Assembly (NCBI GenBank): GCA_031259495.1
Contig: JAIRLJ010000048.1
Span: 1-32,743 of the forward strand
Direction of reading: 5' to 3'
DNA from: Oscillospiraceae bacterium
GTDB lineage: Bacteria; Bacillota; Clostridia; Oscillospirales; Acutalibacteraceae
Length of the DNA: 32,743 nucleotides
Both the position numbers and the translations under genes were made by a program. Positions 1-9,829 of the stretch are shown here, in pieces (positions within the stretch are counted from its first letter, which is position 1; each line of letters begins with the position of its first letter). Under the pieces are notes generated by a model. That model had not been told where the DNA came from. It worked only from the letters and a program-made list of their open reading frames with translations, and did no database searches.

Positions 1-59
1 GTTCAGAGCTGTACTTTATTTTTTTATTAGCTTATGTTCTATAGCTATTATTATAGTTA
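1..59 (+). repeat. Left copy of a long-range inverted repeat; may extend beyond the window edge
   Basis: GTTCAGAGCTGTACTTT...TATTAGCTTATGTTCTATAGCTATTATTATAGTTA matches the reverse complement of 11766-11832, with one substitution and one 8-nt A/T indel. Confidence 0.9.
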
Positions 60-68
60 AAGATAAAA

Positions 69-220
69 TTATAAAAATTTATTTTAGAAATTATAGAAAT
101 TTATCTATAAGTTATAAAAACTTGTTTGAGAATTACAAAAACTTATTTTTAGAAATATAGAAATTTATTATTAAAAATAATAAAAGTTTATCTGAAAATT
201 ATAAAAACCTATTTAATTTA
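69..220. repeat. Degenerate tandem repeat, about 7 units of 21-23 bp, consensus near TTATAAAAAYTTATYTNAGAA
   Basis: Units at 69-90, 91-111, 112-132, 133-155, 156-177, 178-198 and 199-220 share TTAtAaAAAytTATtt..gAAa. Confidence 0.75.
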
Positions 221-325
221 TTTAATCACCGTGGGAATTATATAGTTTTTGCTGTTTTTATACAAAAAGATCTCTGGTGTGAAAACAACAAAGCTTGGGT
301 AATAACACTCAGCATACTGCTACCA

Positions 326-1375
326 TTACTTGCTACCAATGAAGTTAATCGTTAGTTTTTTTTGATTAGCTATAATTTCAAGATCTTTTTTTCTCCTCTT
401 TTGCTGGCGTATATCTTCTCCGAAAAAATCTACACTTACATATTCTCCAAGTATTCTCGACACTAAACGCTCAGAGTATTTTTTTTCAAGCTCTAACATA
501 GAAAGGTTTGTGCTTATTATTGTCGGTTTTGAAAACATTAATCTAGTATCTATGAGATTATAAATAGCAAAATTCGAAAATGTGCTTGGAAATTCTACGC
601 CAAGATCATCCAAAATCAACAAATCACATTCAGTAAAATATTTTAAAAAGTTTTGAGTTTCTTCTTTAAAGTAAGAAAATTTTTCCTTTTCAAGATTTAA
701 AACTAAACTCTGCGCAGAACCATATATAACATTAAAACCTACTTCTATAACTTTTTTTGCAATTGCTAAAGATAAGTGTGTTTTTCCAAGACCTGTGGCG
801 CCTTGAAATAATAAATTTTCTGACTTTACTGAAAATTTATCAGCATAATTTTTACAAAAATAAAAAATTTTTTTCATGCGTTTTTTTGGACTAGAATTTT
901 TGTTTTCTTCAAAAGATTTATCACTGTAAAAAGAAAGAGAAAAAGTATCAAAAGAACAAAGCGAAATAGGAGAAAACTTATTTAATTTTTCGTAAACTTC
1001 TTTTTTTAGCATAAGGCGCATGCACTCGCACATTGAACCACTTACATAACCAGTATCTTTACAAGCTTTACATTGAAAGTTAACTTCAAAAAAGTCCTTT
1101 TGCGGAGAAAATTTTCTTTCTAGATTTTTAAGTTTATTTTGCAGAGACAAGTTCTTTTTTTTAAGTTCATCTATTTTTTCGCTGAAATCTTTACCTAAAA
1201 TAATGTTTTTAGCAATTTTAATTGCAAATTTTGAAATTTCTGTTTCTATCTTTTGTGCTTCTGGAAATTTTCTTAAAAAATCGTCTCGCTTTTTTGTAGC
1301 TTCGATTTGTTTCTTATTTCTTATATTTGCAAGCTTACTTTCTACAATACGATAGATATCACTACTATAAGCCAA
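326..1375 (-). CDS. DnaC/IstB-like AAA+ ATP-binding protein (helicase-loader type)
   Basis: Zn-binding-like CKACKDTGYVSGSMCECM, Walker A GATGLGKTHLS, Walker B LLILDDLG; lies next to a DnaD-like gene. Confidence 0.88.
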   Translation of the reverse strand: MAYSSDIYRIVESKLANIRNKKQIEATKKRDDFLRKFPEAQKIETEISKFAIKIAKNIILGKDFSEKIDELKKKNLSLQNKLKNLERKFSPQKDFFEVNFQCKACKDTGYVSGSMCECMRLMLKKEVYEKLNKFSPISLCSFDTFSLSFYSDKSFEENKNSSPKKRMKKIFYFCKNYADKFSVKSENLLFQGATGLGKTHLSLAIAKKVIEVGFNVIYGSAQSLVLNLEKEKFSYFKEETQNFLKYFTECDLLILDDLGVEFPSTFSNFAIYNLIDTRLMFSKPTIISTNLSMLELEKKYSERLVSRILGEYVSVDFFGEDIRQQKRRKKDLEIIANQKKLTINFIGSK

Positions 1376-1390
1376 TATTAATAACTCTCC

Positions 1391-2338
1391 TCAATCAAAA
1401 ACACTAAAATTTTTATATTTATTAATATCATAAGATGCTATACGCTTCTTACCTGATTTTAATTTTTTAGAAAAAAGTTTTTCGTCTACTGCTTCTTTTA
1501 AAGTTTTTATGTTCTTATTTTGCCAAGATTTAATTATCGTATCCATATAGCCAAGTATATATTTTCCTTTGGCATCTACACAACGATTGTACGCTTCTTC
1601 TATTAGTTCTTCTCGAACATGCCAAGAGTTTATCCACTTGCTTGATGCTTCCTTTTCTCGCGGTGTCGGAGAGCGTTTGTCGACACCAATAATCCTTCGC
1701 AGAATATTCCATGCTCGATTAGTTTCATTTAACTGACGAATTTTTTCATCAGCTTTTTGTGGAGTATCTATTTCTTCTTCCGCCCAAGATATTGCAAGTT
1801 TTTCAATATATTTCATACTTTGTTTCCCCACGCTTACTGCATATCTCAGTAGCATAACAATAACATCAACGGGTAGTCCATCATTGTCATGAATGCTAAT
1901 CAAAATCGAAGAATCAATATTAGACAGTGTTCTGCCAATAATAGACTCTGCCTCCTGCATGAGAAAATCTATTTTTCCATCTTCCTGAATTCTCTTTGCC
2001 AAAAATTCAGGACTTAGTATTTGAGTTTGAGGAGAAAACTTCCTTCTTGTTTTATATTTTTTGCTTTCAGGTTCTTTTGCAACTTTTGCTTCATTTGTTT
2101 CAAAAGGCAAGAGAACTCGTGCTTTGCTCCAGTAGTTTATTGCATCTGTTACGTCAGATTTACACATGGACAAACTTGTAGCTATATCTTGGTCAGTAAA
2201 ATTTTTATTTGCATGTCGAAGTAACCACAGCAAAACTTTTAAATGTGCACTTCCGGCAATTTTTATATGCTCATCCACTACGGACGCAGGTACCAAAAAA
2301 ACAGAATTTAATGTACCAAGCTTTATTGAAAAATTCAT
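1391..2338 (-). CDS. DnaD-like replication initiation protein
   Basis: N-terminal winged-helix-like region; C-terminal IKSWQNKNIKTLKEA typical of the DnaD/DnaB C-terminal domain; same-strand neighbour of the DnaC-like gene. Confidence 0.8.
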   Translation of the reverse strand: MNFSIKLGTLNSVFLVPASVVDEHIKIAGSAHLKVLLWLLRHANKNFTDQDIATSLSMCKSDVTDAINYWSKARVLLPFETNEAKVAKEPESKKYKTRRKFSPQTQILSPEFLAKRIQEDGKIDFLMQEAESIIGRTLSNIDSSILISIHDNDGLPVDVIVMLLRYAVSVGKQSMKYIEKLAISWAEEEIDTPQKADEKIRQLNETNRAWNILRRIIGVDKRSPTPREKEASSKWINSWHVREELIEEAYNRCVDAKGKYILGYMDTIIKSWQNKNIKTLKEAVDEKLFSKKLKSGKKRIASYDINKYKNFSVFD

Positions 2339-2361
2339 GCTTCACCAGTTATTTTTTTGAT

Positions 2362-4023
2362 TTATCGATTTTTGCTTTGAAATCTTAGGCAAATTTTACT
2401 AATAAAATTTTTAATCGCGTGCTTTTCAAGTACATCATCTGTTGAACTTACTTTGACAACAACTGTGATATAAACAACTGATCCTATTAGAGAAAATATA
2501 AAAACAGTCATTAAAGATTTCAACAGGCCTCCATTATAAACGGAAATCACATGTTTAAAAAGATTTAAAGAAACTATCATTACAAGCGTCGCAAAAATAG
2601 AAATTAAAAGTTGCTTAAATGCAGGTTTAAAAGAAATCTTGTAAGCTCTTTTTAAAAATACAAGGTTTACAGTAATTGAAACTAATAAGCCCAACATAGT
2701 AGCAGTATTTGGAGCATTATAAGCTTTGAGGCCTATTTTATTGAACCAAATCATGAGTGGAACATTTAAAATAGCGTTTGTCAAAAGCCCGCAAAACGAT
2801 GCTATGCACGCTGTTTTGAATCTGTTAAGAGCTTGTGACATCATACCTACGTTAACCTCAACACTCGAAAAGATAGTAGTAAAAACTCCAAAAGCAAAAA
2901 TTTTTGATCCAAAATTTTTATCAGACGAAAAAAACAAAGTCCAAACAGGTTCTGCTAAGAAAGATAACCCTGCAGCCATTGGGATAGTTAACAGGAATAA
3001 TAACTGTAATGTTTTATTTATTTTTTTCTTTAGTTCATCTAAATTACTTTTTACAAGATCACCAGCCAAATTTGGTAATAAACTTTGTATTAATCCAAGA
3101 GCTACAGCTCCAACTATAGCGTTTAATTTTTGACTATAAACAGAAATAACAGAATAAATAATATCTGCATCTTTACCAGAATACCCACAGTTTGTATTTA
3201 AAGTTTTCACAACTGTCCACGAATTAACTATAGCATACGCTGAATCGGAAATTCCTACGATTGCAAAAGGTAAGGCTGTAAAAATAATTCTCTTTATTAT
3301 CAGCTTGTTAGTTATATTTTTTTCTTCATTAGAAATCTCATAATTTATTTTTCTAGATATTTTATCTTTCCGTATTTTGTACTTTAAATAAATGTAAGTA
3401 ACAATAGCGGCTATAGTTGCGCTGAACACCATAGCGCTAACGCTACTTGTTTTATCAAGTTTTAAAACTTTTGGTACTAAATAACAACCGACTACTAATA
3501 TAAAAACAACTCGAATTAACTGTTCAAAAACTTGGCTAGCCGAAGCTATTGAAATATATTTATTACCTTGCAAATATCCTCTAGTACAACCTAGAATGCC
3601 AACAAATACTAACGAGAGAGATACAATACGCAAAACAAAAGTTATATCATCAACTGAGTTAGCAGTATTTTTAGACTGACCTAAAATTATTTTAGATATG
3701 ACAGAAGCAAACATGAATAAACCAACAGAACAAAATAGCGATACAGTAACTACCATTATTTTAGCTAATTTATAAACTCTAGCCTTTGTTTTTAAAAATT
3801 TGAGGGTATCATATTCGCTTACTATTTTGCTTACAGCCAAAGATATAGCCCATGATAGCGTTGTGAAGATTTCATAATTCGAATAGGCATGAGCGTAAAG
3901 CGCTCCCTTTTCTTCTCCAATTGTCTTATGTAAAGGTACAATATACAAGATACCAATAATTTTCCCAACAATTATAAAAAACATTGACATAAAAGCGCCT
4001 TTTAAAAAACTATCTTTTTTCAA
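2362..4023 (-). CDS. Polytopic oligosaccharide/lipid flippase (SpoVB/MurJ-like, MOP superfamily)
   Basis: 553 aa, many TM segments, N-terminal FIVGKIIGILYIVPL and LLPNLAGDLVKS typical of SpoVB-like proteins. Confidence 0.8.
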   Translation of the reverse strand: MKKDSFLKGAFMSMFFIIVGKIIGILYIVPLHKTIGEEKGALYAHAYSNYEIFTTLSWAISLAVSKIVSEYDTLKFLKTKARVYKLAKIMVVTVSLFCSVGLFMFASVISKIILGQSKNTANSVDDITFVLRIVSLSLVFVGILGCTRGYLQGNKYISIASASQVFEQLIRVVFILVVGCYLVPKVLKLDKTSSVSAMVFSATIAAIVTYIYLKYKIRKDKISRKINYEISNEEKNITNKLIIKRIIFTALPFAIVGISDSAYAIVNSWTVVKTLNTNCGYSGKDADIIYSVISVYSQKLNAIVGAVALGLIQSLLPNLAGDLVKSNLDELKKKINKTLQLLFLLTIPMAAGLSFLAEPVWTLFFSSDKNFGSKIFAFGVFTTIFSSVEVNVGMMSQALNRFKTACIASFCGLLTNAILNVPLMIWFNKIGLKAYNAPNTATMLGLLVSITVNLVFLKRAYKISFKPAFKQLLISIFATLVMIVSLNLFKHVISVYNGGLLKSLMTVFIFSLIGSVVYITVVVKVSSTDDVLEKHAIKNFISKICLRFQSKNR

Positions 4024-4198
4024 GCTATACCTCTTTCAAATTTAGTTAGACATTTACCTTAATAACTATACAACTAATCATTTTACATTTTACTTTTATT
4101 TTAAAAATACTAAGTAACTATACTGCGGTTTGTATTGAATCACTTATTAAATTTGTTTCTTTTTAGCAATCTTTTTTTAACAACCTCATATAAAGTAT

Positions 4199-4228
4199 TT
4201 GACAAACTAAAGGATTTGATAATAGAAT
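4199..4228 (+). promoter_or_regulatory. Predicted sigma-A promoter for rny (TTGACA-18 nt-TAGAAT)
   Basis: TTGACA at 4199-4204, TAGAAT at 4223-4228, upstream of rny. Confidence 0.6.
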
Positions 4229-4330
4229 CGCCTGCGTGGGGCTTCGTGTTTTTGTACTTTTGTTTGCAATGTTTTGAGCTTTATGTAAATTTAACACTAC
4301 GATATATATATCAATTGGGAGAATAAGACC

Positions 4331-5860
4331 TTGGGTTTATATGGATTTTTGATTGGTTTTCTTTTTGGATTTTTTCTGTATTTTTTTTTCAGAGGGAAAT
4401 TTTATAAAACAAAATTAGATTCGGTAAAAAAAGAAGCTGAACAAATATTAGCTGATGCTGTAAAAAATGCTGAAACAAAAAAAAGAGACATGATATTGCA
4501 AGGCAAAGAAGAAGTTATAAAGTTTAAAACAGAATCCGATAGAGAATTGTCTGAACAACGCAAAGAATATGCGAAACGAGAGAATAAAATCCAAGAAAGA
4601 GAGGAAACTCTAGAAAAGCGTGCTATTGCTCTGGACTCTAAGTATGAAGTTGCGGCGAACAAAACGAAGCTTATCCAAGAAAAATTAGAAGAAGTAGAAA
4701 AGTTGAAATGTGAGCACATAAAAGCTTTGGAAAAAACTTCGAAACTTTCTAGAGAACATGCTAAAAATCTTTTACTTGAAAATCTCGACAATGAGTTGGT
4801 TGGTGAAAAAGCAGCTAAGATAAAAAGAGCTGAAATTGAGATTAAAGAAACTGCAGATCAAAAAGCGTGTGAGATAATTTCTATTGCAATGCAAAGGTTG
4901 GCAGCTAATCACGTTTCAGGAACAACCGTTTCTGTAATTGACCTTCCAAATGACGAGATGAAAGGTAGAGTTATAGGTCGTGATGGTAGAAACATACGAG
5001 CTATAGAAAGTCTTACTGGTGTCGATTTAATAGTTGATGATACACCAGGTACTATAACCCTTTCAACATTTGATCCTGTAAGAAGAGAAATAGCGCGTAT
5101 AACTTTAGAAAAACTAATTGCAGATGGAAGAATTCATCCGGTAAAAATAGAAGAAATGTTCGAAAAAACCAAATCCGAGATTGAAGAAGCGATAAAATCT
5201 GAGGGTGAAAGGGCAATCTTAGAAACAAGAGTTCTTTCTGTGCATCCGGAGATAGTGAGGTTGTTAGGTAAGCTTCATTACAGAGTTAGTTATGGTCAAA
5301 GTGTGCTTGTTCACTCGCTTGAGGTCTCTTTTCTTTGCGGGATGATGGCTTCAGAATTAGGAATAGATGCAAATTTAGCTAGGAGAGCTGGTCTTTTGCA
5401 CGATATAGGAAAAGCTATGAGTCAAACAGCGGAAGGATCACATGTAGAGCTTGGGATAGAAATAGCAAAAAAATATAAAGAAAATACGAAACTGATTCAC
5501 GCTATAGCTGCTCATCACGGTGATGTAGAGCCAAAAACGGCTTTAGCTTTTATTGTTCAGGCTGCGGATGCGGTTTCAGCAGCAAGACCTGGTGCGAGAC
5601 GAGAAAATATAGAAAATTACATAAAGCGTCTTAAAAAACTTGAAGAATTAGCGTCTTCTTTTGAAGGAGTAGAGAGTTGTTATGCGATACAGGCTGGTAG
5701 GGAAATCCGCATAATGGTTGACCCAAAAGCGGTTAAGGATGAATTTATGCCCTTGCTGGCACGTGAGATATGCAAAAAAGTGGAGTCGGATCTTACTTTC
5801 CCTGGACAAATTAAAGTCAATATTTTAAGGGAAAGTTGTGTTATAGAACATGCTAAATAA
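4331..5860 (+). CDS. rny: Ribonuclease Y (TTG start)
   Basis: N-terminal TM, coiled coil, KH motif [31 protein letters not shown] motif [11 protein letters not shown]. Confidence 0.95.
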   Translation: MGLYGFLIGFLFGFFLYFFFRGKFYKTKLDSVKKEAEQILADAVKNAETKKRDMILQGKEEVIKFKTESDRELSEQRKEYAKRENKIQEREETLEKRAIALDSKYEVAANKTKLIQEKLEEVEKLKCEHIKALEKTSKLSREHAKNLLLENLDNELVGEKAAKIKRAEIEIKETADQKACEIISIAMQRLAANHVSGTTVSVIDLPNDEMKGRVIGRDGRNIRAIESLTGVDLIVDDTPGTITLSTFDPVRREIARITLEKLIADGRIHPVKIEEMFEKTKSEIEEAIKSEGERAILETRVLSVHPEIVRLLGKLHYRVSYGQSVLVHSLEVSFLCGMMASELGIDANLARRAGLLHDIGKAMSQTAEGSHVELGIEIAKKYKENTKLIHAIAAHHGDVEPKTALAFIVQAADAVSAARPGARRENIENYIKRLKKLEELASSFEGVESCYAIQAGREIRIMVDPKAVKDEFMPLLAREICKKVESDLTFPGQIKVNILRESCVIEHAK

Positions 5861-5887
5861 AGTGAAATAAGTTCGCGTGGAATATTT

Positions 5888-6724
5888 TTAATAAAAAATA
5901 ATTTTTCCAAAAAGTTTTATTGTAAAGTACATAAATGGTGAAGCGAATATTACGCTATCAAAACGATCAAGTATTCCGCCGTGGCCTGGCATAACTTGTC
6001 CAAAATCTTTTATTTTACAAGATCTTTTAAACCAAGAAAAAAAAAGATCACCTAATACAGAAATAAGTGAGCCGGTAAAACAGATTGATATAAAAAATGG
6101 GTAATTTATAAAAAAGGCATTAAATACAAAGCGTTCGAATACTATTGCAGATAAAATCATTCCTATGACAGAAGTTGCACTTCCTACGAACAATCCTTCT
6201 ACGGTTTTTTTAGGACTTATATCGGGGCACAATTTTTTCTTACCAAAAAATTTTCCTCCAAAATAAGCACCTATATCAGTAAGCCACGGTGTAGCAACAG
6301 AAATAAAAACCAAGAAAGAACTTTTTTCAGCAGATAATATCCCGATATTTCTAAGGCGTATTATAGTTGTAAATGCAAACGAAATAAACACTGTCATGCT
6401 ATAAAGCATAATTACATGTTTGAACCTTAAACGTTTGTTGTTTAATAATAAAATAAGCGAAACGATAATTGTGTAATTGTAACAAGAAAATTGCCAACGT
6501 ACATCCTTTGTATAAAAAATAACCGAAAGAGCCATAAAAAGAAAACTTGAGCTATTTAAAAAACGTTCTTTTTTGAAGCCAAGAGCTGAAAAAATTTCAT
6601 ACAAACAAAGAACACCGACACACGCTAGGCAGATATTAAAAAATATTGGCGCGATACTATTTATAAACAAGATAATAAAAAGTACTATTGCTCCAACTAG
6701 TCCAGAAATAATTCGTGTGTTCAA
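5888..6724 (-). CDS. cdsA: Phosphatidate cytidylyltransferase
   Basis: Signature MPGHGGILDRFDSVIFASP; polytopic; next to uppS. Confidence 0.92.
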   Translation of the reverse strand: MNTRIISGLVGAIVLFIILFINSIAPIFFNICLACVGVLCLYEIFSALGFKKERFLNSSSFLFMALSVIFYTKDVRWQFSCYNYTIIVSLILLLNNKRLRFKHVIMLYSMTVFISFAFTTIIRLRNIGILSAEKSSFLVFISVATPWLTDIGAYFGGKFFGKKKLCPDISPKKTVEGLFVGSATSVIGMILSAIVFERFVFNAFFINYPFFISICFTGSLISVLGDLFFSWFKRSCKIKDFGQVMPGHGGILDRFDSVIFASPFMYFTIKLFGKIIFY

Positions 6725-7443
6725 TCCGTTACCCTTCCAAAACGTCTAATTCTCAATTTAAATTCATTTAGCGCTTTATCGAAATCTTTAGTTTTAAAAT
6801 CTGGCCATAATATATTTGAAAATATATATTCAGCATATGCTGATTGCCACAACAAGAAATTTGAAGTACGTTTTTCTCCACCTGTGCGTATTACAAGATC
6901 TACATCTGGTTGATCTTTTGTATAAAGTAATTTTGAAAAATCGTCTTCGTCAAAAATATCGAAATTTATCTTATTTGATATTTTTGCCAAACTGAAAGCA
7001 GCGTTGAGTATTTCAGATTTTGATCCATAATTAATAGCTATATTCAAAGTCATACTTGTTTTATTTTCTGTAAATTTTTGAATTTTCAGAATTAGTTCTT
7101 TAACGTTTTTTGGTATTGTATCAAGATTTCCAAGAAAACAAACTTTTATATTTTCGAGTTTAAAATCTCTTAAAGCTTCCTTGAGATATTTTTCGAAAAG
7201 TCTCATAAGAAAATCTACTTCATTTTTTGGACGCTTCCAATTTTCAGTTGAAAAGGCAAAAACAGTTAAATATGAGATACCTATTTGGTTTGCGTATTTT
7301 GTTATAATTCGAAAATTGTCAGCGCCTTTTTTATGTCCAACAGAACGAGGCAAAAGCTTTTTTTTTGCCCATCTACCATTGCCATCCATAATTATAGCAA
7401 CGTGTTTCGGCAAAGGTAGCGAATTTTTTAAATTAGAACTCAT
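6721..7443 (-). CDS. uppS: Isoprenyl transferase (undecaprenyl diphosphate synthase)
   Basis: PKHVAIIMDGNGRWAKKK, AFSTENWKRP, DLVIRTGGEKRTSNFLLWQSAYAE. Confidence 0.96.
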   Translation of the reverse strand: MSSNLKNSLPLPKHVAIIMDGNGRWAKKKLLPRSVGHKKGADNFRIITKYANQIGISYLTVFAFSTENWKRPKNEVDFLMRLFEKYLKEALRDFKLENIKVCFLGNLDTIPKNVKELILKIQKFTENKTSMTLNIAINYGSKSEILNAAFSLAKISNKINFDIFDEDDFSKLLYTKDQPDVDLVIRTGGEKRTSNFLLWQSAYAEYIFSNILWPDFKTKDFDKALNEFKLRIRRFGRVTD

Positions 7444-7503
7444 TTACTTACCAAGTCGTTTTACTATTTATTTAATATTTATATAATATCTGTAAAAGCC
7501 TCT

Positions 7504-8058
7504 TCAAATTGTCATAATATCTTTTTGCTTAAAATTCAAGACCTCATCTACCTCCTTTATGTATTTATTAGTTAAATTTTGTACTTTATTCTGTCCTACA
7601 TTAAAAAAATCTTCCGTTATTTGAGAATTTTTGTTCATTTTTTTAAGCTTAGCCAATGAATCACGTCTTATATTTCTAATAGAAATTCTAGTATTTTCCG
7701 CATCTTTAGAAACATTTTTGGAAATAATTTTTCGTTTTTCTTCAGTTGGTGGAGGAAAAAAAATAAAAACAATCTTGCCATCATTTTGTGGAAGTAAGCC
7801 TAATTTAGAGGTGCTTATAGCCCTTTCTATTTCAGACAAAGTAGAAGAGTCAAATGGGTTTATAACAATCTTATTTGCTCCACTTACAGAAATAGATGCC
7901 AATTGGCTTATTTTAGTTGGTACACCATAATAATCTACAAAAATCCCATTCAGCAAAGCTGGTGTTGGACGACCCACATTTATTTGAGAATACTTTTCTT
8001 TTAAAATCTCTACTGTTCTTCTCATTTTAAGATCAGTACTTTTTAAAATTTCATCCAT
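7504..8058 (-). CDS. frr: Ribosome recycling factor
   Basis: GRPTPALLNGIFVDYYGVPTKISQLASISV and conserved gene context. Confidence 0.95.
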   Translation of the reverse strand: MDEILKSTDLKMRRTVEILKEKYSQINVGRPTPALLNGIFVDYYGVPTKISQLASISVSGANKIVINPFDSSTLSEIERAISTSKLGLLPQNDGKIVFIFFPPPTEEKRKIISKNVSKDAENTRISIRNIRRDSLAKLKKMNKNSQITEDFFNVGQNKVQNLTNKYIKEVDEVLNFKQKDIMTI

Positions 8059-8078
8059 AAATAAATTTCTCCACTAAT

Positions 8079-8786
8079 TCAAGATTTAACTATGGTTCCA
8101 ACATCATCTTCTAAAACAGATCTCACTATATTTTTTGGATTCTCAATACTAAAAACTAAGACAGGAATACCGTTTTCTTTACACAAAGAAGACGCTGCTG
8201 AGTCCATAAATCTTAAGTTTTTTGCTAAAACGTCCTCAAAAGAAATTTTCTTATACCGAACGGCGTTCTTGTTAAGCTTTGGATCGCTATCGTACACACC
8301 GTCCACAGTTGTAGCTTTTAAAATAACATCAGCTTCTATTTCTGCTGCTCTTAAAGAAGCTGCAGTATCAGTGGAAAAAAAAGGGTTGCCAGTACCGCAG
8401 CCAAAAATTACAACTCTTCTTTTTTTTATATGTGAAAGAGCTTTACTACGTATATAAGGCTCTGCAAATTGTCTCATAAACACAGCTGTCTGTACTCTTA
8501 CATCCAAACCTATCTTTTCGATAATGCTAGCCAGACCTAAAGAATTAATTGTAGTGGCTAACATTCCCATATGATCAGCTCGAGTTCTATCTAATTCCGA
8601 AGCAGCTGCACCACGCAAAAAATTTCCGCCACCAACAACTATGGAAACTTCAACACCTAAATCGTGACATTCCTTAATAGCTTCACAGATACGAGTAGCA
8701 ACTAAATAATCTATACCATGACGTTTCTTTCCCGCAAGCGATTCCCCACTCAACTTCAACAAAACTCTGCGATATTTTAGCTTCAG
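8079..8786 (-). CDS. pyrH: UMP kinase; probable non-ATG start upstream of the ORF-track start
   Basis: LLKLSGESLAGK, GGGNFLRG, MDSAASSLCKENGIPVLVF. The frame is open upstream, giving (L/M)KLKYRRVLLKLSGES after a GGAGG at 8796-8800. Confidence 0.9.
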   Translation of the reverse strand: MKLKYRRVLLKLSGESLAGKKRHGIDYLVATRICEAIKECHDLGVEVSIVVGGGNFLRGAAASELDRTRADHMGMLATTINSLGLASIIEKIGLDVRVQTAVFMRQFAEPYIRSKALSHIKKRRVVIFGCGTGNPFFSTDTAASLRAAEIEADVILKATTVDGVYDSDPKLNKNAVRYKKISFEDVLAKNLRFMDSAASSLCKENGIPVLVFSIENPKNIVRSVLEDDVGTIVKS

Positions 8787-8812
8787 GATACGATGCCTCC
8801 ATCTTAATCAAA

Positions 8813-8888
8813 TTTAAAATATAAGATAAAAGATTACTGTGAATAAACTTTTTAAAATATAAGACAAAAAACTATTGCGAACAGATTT
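8813..8888. repeat. 38-bp tandem duplication in the pyrH-tsf spacer
   Basis: 8813-8850 and 8851-8888 are identical at 30/38 positions; all 8 differences are transitions. Confidence 0.85.
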
Positions 8889-8897
8889 TAATAATTA

Positions 8898-9764
8898 TTA
8901 TGCGTCCTCACCTCTTTGATATCTTACAAAAGACTGTATTTTTATTCTTTCAGACAAGTTTTTAGAGATTTTGTCAACATACGCGTTAACTGAAATATCC
9001 GGATCTTTTACAAAACTTTGATCATTCAAGCAAGTTTCCTTGTAAAACTTGTTAAGCCTTCCTTCTATAATCTTTCCCACTACAAACTCAGGCTTATTTT
9101 CTTTTGCTATTTGCACAGTTAATATTTCTTTTTCGTGAGCTAACACAGCCGAAGGGACATCATCTCGAGTGAGATAAATAGGATGTGCGGCCGCAACATG
9201 CATAGCTATATCTTTCGCAAAAATTTTAAAATCCTTTTTTTTGGCTAAACTGCCCGAAACGTCAAACTTTACCATAGTGGCAATTTTGCCATTGGCATGC
9301 GTGTAACCAGAAACCGCACCACAAAAACAAGAGAACCTTCTTATTTTCATATTTTCGCCTATAATAAAGATTTTTTCTTTCAAAAGCTCGCCAACAGTAA
9401 GATTATCATCGAAAGCCTTTAAACTTAAAAGTTCGCCCAAGTCTTTTGGATTTTTCTCTATAACAGTCTTCGCACATTTTTTAACAAAATCTAAAAACTG
9501 TACATTTCTTGCGACAAAATCCGTTTCAGAATTAACCTCGATGCAAACCCCTATTGTATGATCTTCATTTAACACCGCTATAGCAACACCTTCCTTGGTG
9601 AGCCTTCCTGCTTTTTTGGTTGATGCTGCAAGACCACTCTTTCTAAGTATATCTACCGCGGCAGTAACATCACCCTTTGACTGGATCAAAGCCTTTTTAC
9701 AATCCATAATTCCGCAGCCAGTTCTTTCTCTCAATGCTTTAACATCCTGTGCACTAATAAACAT
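8898..9764 (-). CDS. tsf: Elongation factor Ts
   Basis: ALRERTGCGIMDCKKAL, EVNSETDFVARN, HVAAAHPIYL. Confidence 0.96.
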   Translation of the reverse strand: MFISAQDVKALRERTGCGIMDCKKALIQSKGDVTAAVDILRKSGLAASTKKAGRLTKEGVAIAVLNEDHTIGVCIEVNSETDFVARNVQFLDFVKKCAKTVIEKNPKDLGELLSLKAFDDNLTVGELLKEKIFIIGENMKIRRFSCFCGAVSGYTHANGKIATMVKFDVSGSLAKKKDFKIFAKDIAMHVAAAHPIYLTRDDVPSAVLAHEKEILTVQIAKENKPEFVVGKIIEGRLNKFYKETCLNDQSFVKDPDISVNAYVDKISKNLSERIKIQSFVRYQRGEDA

Positions 9765-9829
9765 TTTTCCCCACTCTAACGAGATATAGCACTTTTTTTA
9801 TATAATTTTTAAATTCCCTTCTCAAAAAA

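Noticed and set aside
69-220. Possible CRISPR array
   Set aside because: Units are degenerate and directly adjacent with no unique spacers, and no cas genes are present.
4135-4326. 63-aa ORF upstream of rny
   Set aside because: Overlaps the predicted rny promoter and leader; no recognisable motifs or RBS.
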